A DNA stretch of 64,000 nt, taken from positions 34,343,182-34,407,181 of the forward strand of contig OX344749.2 of assembly GCA_947034885.2 (NCBI GenBank), written 5' to 3'. The notes under the pieces are model-generated. The model was given only the letters and a program-made list of their open reading frames with translations. It searched no databases and had not been told where the DNA came from. Each line of letters begins with the position of its first letter. The stretch's first letter is position 1. This DNA is from Thuidium tamariscinum (Eukaryota > Streptophyta > Bryopsida > Hypnales > Thuidiaceae). Shown piece after piece: positions 37,883 to 46,522 of this stretch. The position numbers were made by a program, and so were the translations under genes.

Positions 37883-38025
37883 TTAAAGTTGGGCCTAAAT
37901 GATGTTTCCATTGAGGGTATTTGGGCTTGCTCTAAATGTTTGATAGCATTACAGAGTTCTTCATTTTCTATTCTTAATCTTTGTAATACCTCCTCAATTT
38001 TCAAGATCTTAGATCCCTTTGACAT
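37883..38025 (-). pseudogene. Ty3/gypsy gag fragment (N-terminal part)
   Basis: The minus-strand ATG at 38025 opens MSKGSKILKIEEVLQRLRIE, a coiled-coil start typical of gag, and runs in frame into the TTAA where the piggyBac element begins. The same frame resumes on the far side at 32665. Confidence 0.8.
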
Positions 38026-38044
38026 TGTGTTTAGTCTTGTCAAA

Positions 38045-38294
38045 TTGTCAAAGACATGACTAAAGCAACTAGATTATTAAATATAACATATGAAATTGAT
38101 TGCTATATATAAAAAAATTGTAGTTGAATATGTGATAGAATCAAGAGTACTAGGACTTTAAGAAATGTGTTGACAAGACTAAAAGCAACATGTTTGTCTT
38201 TCCTTTCTATAACTCTTAATTTGGTTATGACACCTTTCTATTTTCAAAGATACCTTTAGGATATGAAAGGTTTAGTTCTAAGTATGTCTATAGC
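38045..38294. repeat. Direct repeat flanking the Ty3/gypsy relic (candidate LTR, right copy)
   Basis: This is the partner of 30087-30308; see that entry. On the minus strand it lies directly upstream of gag. Confidence 0.6.
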
Positions 38295-39660
38295 TAGTAA
38301 AGTTTACGATAGTTTCTTGCATTTGGTTTTGTAATTGTATGAGATGTTTGTAACTAGGTGACAATTTAAAGCCCATAGTTGTAGTGGACAAATTGCACTG
38401 GTTGCAAAGCGGTTGCAAAGATTTTTAAGGTTATTTTTCATCCAACAACCTACATGAAGTTCATCAACAAATTCTTCTAACATGGTTGCTTATGTGAAAG
38501 TTATTTGTGTACAATTTGTTTGTAACTCTTATACAACTCATTTGCAACTGATGTGGAATTAGTTTGTGATTGACATGCAAGTGGTTTGTAATTAATGTAC
38601 AAGTAGTTTGTGACTAATGTACAATTGGTTTGCAACTTATTTACAATATGTTTGCAACTCATAGGTTTGTAGATTTTGAAATTTAAATCTCAAAGATTTG
38701 TAGATTTAGAATTTAAGATCTATCTTCTTTTTTAGATTACAAAATCCAATCATTTCTTAAACTTCAAATATTTTTAGAATTTAATAGATGATTGAAATCT
38801 ACAAATTGTAAAAATTTACAAATTATGAAAATCTATAAATGGTAGAAATCTACAAAATGTAGAAAAATTAAAATTTCATTATCAAAATTCATTACACAAG
38901 AATGTTATAACTTAGAATTCTTATATATCTAGCCTAATAGTATTTTTGACAATTGATATGGGACAATTAACAAAAGACTTCATAATAATTGCTTTTTAGT
39001 TGAATTGCTATCAAATTTAAATTATATGCAACTATAAACACATTAGATTCTATAGAATATAAGTTGTTCATATCAATAATTGTGATGAATATTGGATGTA
39101 AAATACCTCTCATCAACTTTTTTGTTACATTCTTGTAATCATAACTTCATTTTGTGACTATTTTGTGACTATTTTGCAACTATAGTGTAACTATGTTAAA
39201 ATTGGTGCAAATACAAAGAATTGTAGTTATAGGGTAGTTGCATAGGACATGTAATTGCATTTCAATCAATTATTGCAAACACATTTTTCTTCTAGTGTCT
39301 TCTCAATAATTCTAAATAAAAGTTGACTTCTTGAAAATATTCAATATCCACCTAGAGGGCACAAGAATTAATTAAAAGAAATAATATATAAGCTATTTTT
39401 GCATTATATAGTTTTTTCTAATTTTCAATAGAATATGTTTGAAATTGGTAAAAGTTTTTGAAATTTTTTTTTGAAGTTTTTGAAATTCATGAATTCATAT
39501 CAATTAGAATATGAGGAAAAAAGAAAATCTCAAAGTGACTGTGCACAATGATGATGAATTTCTACGCAAAATCATTGAAAGTTAGAAAGTGATCATTTTC
39601 TATTTTTAAAACGATCTTCCTATTTTTTAAAGGAGCACTTCAGTTAGTATAATTTCATCC
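38295..39660. other. AT-rich intergenic DNA with degenerate tandem repeats
   Basis: There is no gene here. A 22-bp tandem array is listed separately; similar but looser gtgactattttg repeats occur near 39155-39195. Confidence 0.5.
38510..38663. repeat. 22-bp degenerate tandem repeat, seven units
   Basis: The units start every 22 bp from 38510 to 38642. The consensus is close to TACAAnTnGTTTGYAACTnATG. Length is conserved although the units differ. Confidence 0.85.
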
Positions 39661-39890
39661 TTGACATCAGACCAATTCCCTCTGCGGAAGCCAACGAGCG
39701 GATGAACGTCCTCGCCTCAAGTGGATGAACCTCATCCACAACCGGAAAGTTCCCGTGCTCTTACCCCTGGCACCTATGCAATCCTCTTCGTCTTCTTCAG
39801 TTGCATTAAGTTGTTATTGAGATTCTGCTCCACCATTGCCAGCTTTTCTCACTGCTCGACTTCCAGTTGTGATTGCGGCAAGCTTTCGAG
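39661..39890 (+). promoter_or_regulatory. 6PGDH promoter and leader region
   Basis: Composition changes from AT-rich to balanced about 230 bp before the start codon. No TATA box was assigned. Confidence 0.4.
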
Positions 39891-41944
39891 ATGGCTTCCA
39901 AGTCGCGGATCGGTTTGGCGGGGTTGGCCGTGATGGGCCAGAATCTGGCGCTCAACATTGCGGAGAAGGGGTTTCCGATTTCTGTGTACAATCGGTCTGC
40001 TAGCAAGGTGGACGAGACGGTGGAGCGCGCCAAGGCGGAAGGCAATTTGCCCGTGATAGGCTACAAGGATCCCCATGAGTTTGTTTCCTCGATCCAGAAG
40101 CCTCGCTGCATCATTATTTTGGTGAAGGCGGGAGCTCCCGTGGACCAAACCATCGAGCTTCTGTCCAAGTACCTGGAGAAGGGCGACTGCATCATCGACG
40201 GCGGGAATGAGTGGTACGAGAACACGGAGCGGCGAGCCGCGACCGTGAAGGCCAAGGGTTTGCTCTACCTGGGCATGGGCGTGAGTGGCGGGGAGGAAGG
40301 CGCCCGCCATGGACCGTCGCTCATGCCCGGAGGCACTCTGGAGGCGTACAAGTACATCGAAGACATCGTGAAGAAAGTCGCGGCGCAGGTGAACGATGGG
40401 CCGTGTGTGACTTATGTTGGGCCTGGTGGAGCCGGGAATTTCGTCAAGATGGTGCACAATGGAATCGAATATGGCGATATGGAGCTCATCGCGGAGGCGT
40501 ACGATGTGTTGAAGTCGGTCGGGGGGTTGTCGAATAAGGAGCTGCATGAAACCTTCTTTGAATGGAACAAGGGCGAGCTGGAAAGCTTCTTGATCGAAAT
40601 CACGGCGGACATCTTCTCCGTGCCGGATGACAAGGGCAAAGGGGAGCTGGTGGATAAGGTGCTGGACAAGACGGGGATGAAGGGGACCGGGAAGTGGGCC
40701 GTGCAGCAGGCGGCCGAGCTCTCCGTCGCTGCTCCTACCATCGCGACATCCTTGGATTTGAGATATCTTTCAGGTTCGATTTGAAATTCTCTTGCACTTT
40801 GCTTGCGGCAGAAACTACACCCTTATGCGTCTTTAGTGTGGACGGGTTTGTTGTGATTAGAGCAGTTTTTTACTGCTCCAATCATCTTGCATTCAGCTAT
40901 TTAGATTGTAGTGACTTGATGACAATATAATTCACGCTCCTCTTCTCTAATGACAGGTAGGGCATCTTTAGGAAGTAGACAGAAGAGTGTAGCTCGGAAA
41001 TGAATTTGTTTGTTCATCCTGTTGTTCATCGTAATCTCTGTTCCTATTCCTGTTATTAGACTGGTCGAGTTTTGGTGGCAATTGAAGTAGGATTTCAATA
41101 CAGCAGAGAGTGCATTCAAATTGGATACCGTATGCAAATGTTTTCAAGGGCTATGTGAAGTTGCTTTTCCAAAATCGCTCATGAATCTTGAACGATCGGT
41201 ACATGTCGATGAAGGGGATTTACAGCAGCCATGCATCTGTCCAAAGGTCTTTGCTTGATTTTTGTTCTGGCATTATTCTGTACTGCTTCCTTTTATGGAC
41301 ACTCAAGTGGTGTGCTTGCTTTTGCAGGCTTGAAAGACGAGCGCGTGGCGGCATCCAAGATTTTCAAATCATTGGGAGTGGATGATCTTTTAACCAATGT
41401 GAAAGTGGACAGGAAGGAGCTCATCGACAATGTCCGGAAGGCGCTCTACGCCTCAAAGATTTGCAGTTACGCTCAAGGCATGAACCTCATTCGCGCAAAG
41501 GGCATTGAGCAAGGGTGGAACCTAAACTTGGGAGAGCTTGCTCGCATCTGGAAAGGAGGGTGCATCATTCGAGCCAAGTTCTTGGACCGTATTAAGCAAG
41601 CATACGACCGAAACCCGAAGCTGGCGAGCTTGTTGATCGACCCGGAGTTTGCGCAGGAGATGGTGGACAGACAAGGCGCATGGCGGAAAGTGGTGACTCT
41701 TGCAATTCAAGTGGGAGTGAGCACCCCTGGAATGAGCGCTAGTCTGGCTTATTTTGACACTTACAGGCGAGGCCGGCTTCCTGCGAATCTTGTTCAAGCG
41801 CAGCGTGATTACTTCGGTTCTCACACCTATGAGCGCATCGACATTGCGGAGTCTTTCCACACGGAGTGGTACAAGATTGCGAAGAAGCTGTTGGGCGAGC
41901 GGGCAGCCACCACCGGCGAGCTCCCTGTTGGTTCCAAGGAGTAG
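39891..41944 (+). CDS. PGD: 6-phosphogluconate dehydrogenase, decarboxylating
   Basis: This enzyme oxidatively decarboxylates 6-phosphogluconate to ribulose 5-phosphate with NADP in the oxidative pentose phosphate pathway. Exons are 39891-40773 and 41328-41944, joined through a split Gly codon (donor TCAG|GTTCG, acceptor TTGCAG|GC), giving 499 residues; plant enzymes are about 487. It has the NADP-binding GLAVMGQNLAL, the catalytic-region phrases MGVSGGEEGARHGPSLMPGG and KMVHNGIEYGDMELI, and the family signature KTGMKGTGKWAVQ. Exon 2 has YASKICSYAQGMNL, GELARIWKGGCIIR and GRLPANLVQAQRD. There is no transit peptide, so a cytosolic form is likely. The C-terminal extension ends GSKE, not a peroxisomal tripeptide. 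Both exons are intact. Confidence 0.96.
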
Positions 41945-42770
41945 AAGAGCTGAGAAATGAGAAGGTTACGACAGACTTTGTAAATTTACTGTTATTCCTT
42001 CAAATAGAGCTTGTAATTAGCGGATTCTGAGCTCAATCAGGGTCAGAATATCCATCAATCCCGGTCTATTAACTTACAAGACGGTGCCATACTACAATAA
42101 ATACCATCACACCCGAGTTCTAGTTCTACTACTATTTTGTCCGTGGAAATGCTTCTGGTGTGCAACTGTGGGTCAACGTTAACATACGTGGGTGCAAAGG
42201 GTGTTGTTTTGGGTTTTTTCTTTTTGAACTTCGATCGTGTTTGGTTCCCAGAAGCAGAAGCTGCTGTCCTTGGTGTGTTAGTGGGATTCAATGTCCACAG
42301 ATTCGAGTGCATGTGTGAGATTTCGCTATTTGAGCTTGAGTCACAGTTGGGTGTCTCGGGGATGGCGACTCGTGACTTCGACCACGTTGTCGGTATTCTG
42401 TGGAGGACACTGCGGACCACTTGAGATTGCACAGGTCGAAGCAATAGGCAGGCTTGGAATAACAAGAAATCCTACACCTTCCTTGGTGCAAAAACCAAAG
42501 TTTTTTTTGTTTACCAAGAATGAGCGTGTAAAGGAGGTGTTTGCGTCCCTCATACTCCAAAACTGAGTAGGAAACTGCTTGATCATATTGAACAAGACAA
42601 TGTGCAACAACAATGTAAAACCACAAATTGCACAAGATTGTCATTGCAGTTAATCATATTTTCCATGATGATTGAAGTCTATTACACACAAGTATGCATG
42701 TACAGTACAAGAAAAACTAAAATGGAGTTATGTCCAAAACTCAATTTTGCTCATGCTAGCTGAAACGAAG
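41945..42770. other. 6PGDH 3' flank, no gene recognised
   Basis: Probable 3' UTR and short unconvincing reading frames only. Confidence 0.5.
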
Positions 42771-43790
42771 TTAAAAATCTGTCCACTTTCCCTTAGCAGC
42801 GACCACATCTCTGATGCACTTAGGCATGCTTCCATACAAGTTCCGACACTCATCAGGAGTAATAGAAGCCCAACAATCCTCAATACACTCCCTTAATTCT
42901 AGTATTCCTTGGGAAGTGTTTCATACTGGTTCAATCAACGTCTTAAAGTTACCTACAAGTGTTCAATCAGATTCATGTTTGGGGATTGTGCCGGCCACTG
43001 CAGAGGAGGAAATTCTTGCGCACACTCTTGGATGAATGCTTGGGGTTGTTATCGTGTTGGAAAATCATGTTAGTAGGATGTAAATCGTATGCATGCATTG
43101 TATGAATCAAATCTCTCTCTGAAATTTCTCTTTTCATGTATTGATCCATTCTTCCCAATCCTACACATCATACCAAGGCCATTTGGAGTAATGCAACCCC
43201 ACGTCATCACTCCCCTACCTCCAAACTTGATTGTTTCTTACACCATTCCAACACTTCCACTCCCGTCATCACAAAACCAACAGCAACTGGAACTATCAGA
43301 GATTTTTGTTTCATCAAAGAATATTACACGCCCCAAATCAACATCAGTCCAATGATGATGACGTCTAGCGAATTCTAATCTTGCCTTCATGTGAAGAGGT
43401 GTGAGCTCCGGTTTCTTTTGTTTCACTTTGCATTTCAAACCTGCTTCGCGTAATACTCTCCTCACAGTTCTATCACTCATACCAACATGAACCTCTTCCC
43501 TCAAAAAAATTCCAACTTTGTGTGCAGTTTCTATGCCACCTGTAGTGATTCCTCTCACACAAGCCCTTTGATTAGCAACTCTGCATACCCTTGGCCTGCC
43601 ACCAGAACTACAATTCACATCACTCAAATCACTCAAATGTTGTTTACAAAACTGTGCAACTCAACTTTGAGACACTCGTAAGTCTAGCAATATTTCTAGT
43701 ACTCTCACCCCTCTTCAACTTCTGCAAAGCTGCTTCCTCTATTAGCTTCCAATGAGCAACAGGGAGATACCTCAATGAAGCAATGTATGC
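42771..43790 (-). pseudogene. Tc1-like (Tc1/mariner superfamily) transposase, inactivated
   Basis: On the minus strand: an N-terminal helix-turn-helix start (PVAHWKLIEEAALQKLKRGE), the GGRPR linker, HHHWTDVDLGRVIFFDETKI with the first catalytic Asp, GRMDQYMKREI, YDLHPTNMIFQHDNNPKHSS with the second Asp, and QSPNMNLIEHL with the Glu. The C-terminal block CIEDCWASITPDECRNLYGS is followed by VAAKGKWTDF and a stop at 42771. There is a frameshift near 43680, frame changes between the first and second Asp, a deletion after the second Asp, and in-frame stops just after LIEHL and after VTLRR. Flanking TIRs were not identified. Confidence 0.88.
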
Positions 43791-44921
43791 AAAGTTTGTA
43801 TACACGATGTGCACTGATAAGGGACACAATTATATGTATGAAGGCCAGGAATATTTTCATGCAAAAATAACATACTCAAAACCCACTTGTGCATGCTAGA
43901 TTTGTAGCTTGCATTGCATGATGCCATTGTAATCCAAGTGTGAGCATAACTAAGTTTCAGAGGTAATTTACTTTGGCCCACATGTATCTCAAATAATCCT
44001 GCATTGTTAGACTAGCAATTTGGTAGACACATCAATTACTTCAATTAAGACTTGAGTCGTCAACTGATTTGGCATTAAATGTAGTTAATTGTAAAATATG
44101 AATGGCTAAAGGTAGACCAAGTCGTTTCATACTCAGTTTTGGCAGTCAGTGTATATAGCATGCCAAAAGTTAGTTGAGATAACAAGGCTTCAAGGATCAG
44201 GAACTTGTTACTCCAAGTGTGCTCCAAGTGTGTCAAAATTACAATGGATTTCTTCCCTTTAAGCTTATTATCTCCCCTTTGATCGTTTACGATGGTTGTT
44301 CAAGTTTTAAGCCTCTTGCTTCCAAGTATGCAATCTGCAGTGGCCTAATGTTATGAGATTTGAGTGCCCTAATGTTATTAGAGATTTTTCTATCTGAACT
44401 TCAGACATATTTGGGAGTCCAACGGCAGGAACTAGTGTACGTCCCAGAACTGTTGTCGTGAAACCTTAGCTGAAATTTTTGTGTTTGTCTATCAATATAC
44501 GATTTCTTCTTCTTCCGAGCAGGAGCTGATACATTTTGACCATTTGCACAATCTTCCATTATGTTTGCTTAAAATTCTTGCGATGTTTTGCCCTATGTTC
44601 TTTACAATTTGCTCGTCCTCCTTAAATTCTGTCTCGATGAAGACCAGGGTCTTTAGTGCTGGACTGCTGGGCAATACCGGCATAAATGAGCTCAGAAAGA
44701 TTTTTCTTTCTAAAAAAGTTTTTTTTCGTTTCTTGGCCACTGAACTCATCGTCAAGTGCGTGAGTTCGTCAAATCTCTTCAGCGTCCAGCTTCTCAGTGC
44801 CGCTACCGAGAATACTAAACATCAAAGTTCAGCTGGCTGTGACGGATTCCTGGGAGACAGTACTGGAAAGGCAGAAATGAACAGCACAGGGATGCAGGTA
44901 AGGAAACTTATTTGCTACAGC
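43791..44921. other. Intergenic DNA, no gene recognised
   Basis: A plus-strand frame near 44481-44966 has no family similarity and runs into the U2 arm. Nothing else could be supported. Confidence 0.45.
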
Positions 44922-45070
44922 ACAGAGGGACACCAGAAGAATTGGATGCGCCCGTGTTTGAGATGAGGTGGTTCCATTCCTTTGTGGCAGCCCCAGGGAG
45001 TCTGCGTTTGTTTCCGGCAGGTCTGCACCTGAGAAGCAGGACCATCGGAGAAGAGGCAGTCCATGAGTTG

Positions 45071-45081
45071 GTCCCATATGC
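45071..45081 (+). promoter_or_regulatory. snRNA upstream sequence element (USE) of the left U2
   Basis: GTCCCATATGC resembles the plant USE consensus RTCCCACATCG and starts 69 bp before the RNA, the expected distance. A clear TATA box near -30 was not seen. Confidence 0.6.
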
Positions 45082-45139
45082 TCTGCCGAAGCGACTTCGA
45101 GGTGGAGGTACAAGAGGGTCCGAGCGAGGGTAGAGATGC

Positions 45140-45335
45140 ATACCTTTCTCGGCCTTTTGGCTAAGATCAAGTGTAGTATCTGTTCTTATCAGTTTAATAT
45201 CTGATACGGGTCTCATCGAGTCCCATGATATTAATCTAATTTTTCTAGGGTTCGGGGCCACTTGGCAGCTTGCTGCCCGGCCCCGAGCGCGTCGCTTTGG
45301 TCTTGCACTATCTCCTAGGCCGGCGCAGCCCTCAC
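45140..45335 (+). ncRNA. U2: U2 spliceosomal snRNA (left copy)
   Basis: The 5' end ATACCTTTCTCGGCCTTTTG and the following TAAGATCAAGTGTAGTATC, which includes the GUAGUA branch-point recognition sequence, are canonical U2. Then come stem II (GGGTCTCATCGAGTCCC), an Sm-type site AATTTTTCT, and a perfect stem III hairpin (GGGGCC…GGCAG CTTG CTGCC…GGCCCC). The 3' end is placed by the usual length of about 196 nt and is approximate. It pairs with branch points in pre-mRNA splicing. No damage was seen. Confidence 0.95.
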
Positions 45336-45412
45336 CCCTCTTCCCCGGGGATCCAATTCAAAACCAAAACCGAGTCTACATAATAGCCCGGGGTATGATA
45401 CTGCTGTACATA

Positions 45413-45652
45413 AGGTGGGTACGCCTAAAAGCGCCACTTTTTGGTACTGCGCCTAGTAACTATTACTGATCTGATCAAATTTTTAAATGCACCAAAAAAT
45501 GCAGCATTTGGATACGATATGCAAAAGTTATTAAGGTTCAAAGTCTGTTTCTAAAAGCGCTTCAGCCAAATAGGTACATAATGGAATTCAAAAATGTACA
45601 GCAACTATAGATGGCACTTTTAGGTGAGGTGCAATTTTAGGTGTACCCACCT
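45413..45652. mobile_element. TA-flanked MITE (AGGTGGGTAC ends) within the U2 inverted duplication
   Basis: The left end AGGTGGGTACGCCTAAAA and the right end TTTTAGGTGTACCCACCT are inverted repeats, flanked by TA at 45411-45412 and 45653-45654. It is 240 bp and non-coding. The other arm has the uninterrupted TA at 45965-45966. Confidence 0.88.
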
Positions 45653-45654
45653 TA

Positions 45655-46068
45655 CTGCGCATCAGCAAAGCCGAGTATCGAAAATATTCCTCTTCGCTGA
45701 AGTCTTCACATTCCGTGGCCTCGCTGCAGCAACTGTGTCACTGACGTTCAAACGCACCTTCGCCTTTCAATCTATAATAAAAGGTCTTTGTTTGGCTACC
45801 AGTGAAAACACTTGCAAATCACATATTTCGGTGCATTGGAATCCCTTTCATCTGTTATCAAGAAATGTTAGTGTGGAAGATCGTAGCTTCAACGTCCCCA
45901 CGCTCATCAACCCCAAGTTCAACGAAGAATGTTGATAAAAATGATATGGCTTGCTGATGCGCAGTATACACAGCAGTATCATACCCCGGGCTACATCGAA
46001 GCACTCCAGTTCTTAGTCTATGAACAGTAGGATTTATCAGTTGGGAGTTTTGACCGGAATTTCAGTAC
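45655..46068. other. Centre of the U2 inverted duplication
   Basis: Short inner arms pair: tagcccggggtatgatactg (from 45386) with its complement at about 45977-46001, and gcgcatcagcaa (from 45657) with its complement near 45950-45962. About 270 bp between them, and 46002-46068, have no counterpart. No gene was recognised. Confidence 0.6.
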
Positions 46069-46108
46069 ACTCGGTTTTGGTTTTGAATTGGATCCCCGGG
46101 GAAGAGGG

Positions 46109-46304
46109 GTGAGGGCTGCGCCGGCCTAGGAGATAGTGCAAGACCAAAGCGACGCGCTCGGGGCCGGGCAGCAAGCTGCCAAGTGGCCCCGAACCCTAGA
46201 AAAATTAGATTAATATCATGGGACTCGATGAGACCCGTATCAGATATTAAACTGATAAGAACAGATACTACACTTGATCTTAGCCAAAAGGCCGAGAAAG
46301 GTAT
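46109..46304 (-). ncRNA. U2: U2 spliceosomal snRNA (right copy)
   Basis: It is the mirror copy of the U2 gene at 45140-45335 and carries the same 5' end, GUAGUA region, Sm-type site and stem III. It is transcribed toward the left copy, so the two genes converge. Both copies look able to function. Confidence 0.94.
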
Positions 46305-46362
46305 GCATCTCTACCCTCGCTCGGACCCTCTTGTACCTCCACCTCGAAGTCGCTTCGGCAGA

Positions 46363-46373
46363 GCATATGGGAC
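46363..46373 (-). promoter_or_regulatory. snRNA upstream sequence element of the right U2
   Basis: Mirror of the element at 45071-45081, at the same distance from the RNA start. Confidence 0.6.
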
Positions 46374-46522
46374 CAACTCATGGACTGCCTCTTCTCCGAT
46401 GGTCCTGCTTCTCAGGTGCAGACCTGCCGGAAACAAACGCAGACTCCCTGGGGCTGCCACAAAGGAATGGAACCACCTCATCTCAAACACGGGCGCATCC
46501 AATTCTTCTGGTGTCCCTCTGT

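Larger units (their letters stand above)
44922..45375 (+). repeat. Left arm of a 454-bp inverted duplication carrying U2
   Basis: It is the reverse complement of 46069-46522, with no difference noticed by eye. It covers 218 bp upstream of U2, the whole U2 gene and about 40 bp downstream. Confidence 0.93.
46069..46522 (-). repeat. Right arm of the 454-bp inverted duplication carrying U2
   Basis: See the left arm at 44922-45375; the arms have equal length and are separated by 693 bp. Confidence 0.93.

Noticed and set aside
39849..40547. 232-codon frame antisense to 6PGDH exon 1
   Set aside because: It is a mirror of a GC-rich, strongly coding exon; the plus strand has clear family motifs.
42690..44160. 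Possible inverted ends around the Tc1-like relic (tacagtacaag near 42700; cagttttgg near 44135)
   Set aside because: The similarity is too short and the spacing uneven; boundaries could not be supported.
44481..44966. 161-codon plus-strand frame before the left U2 arm
   Set aside because: No recognisable domain; it crosses into the inverted arm and has no supporting splice or start context.
44908..45261. Long frames overlapping the U2 genes (also 46183-46659)
   Set aside because: They are antisense readings of structural RNA and its promoter; the same peptide appears in both arms only because the arms match.
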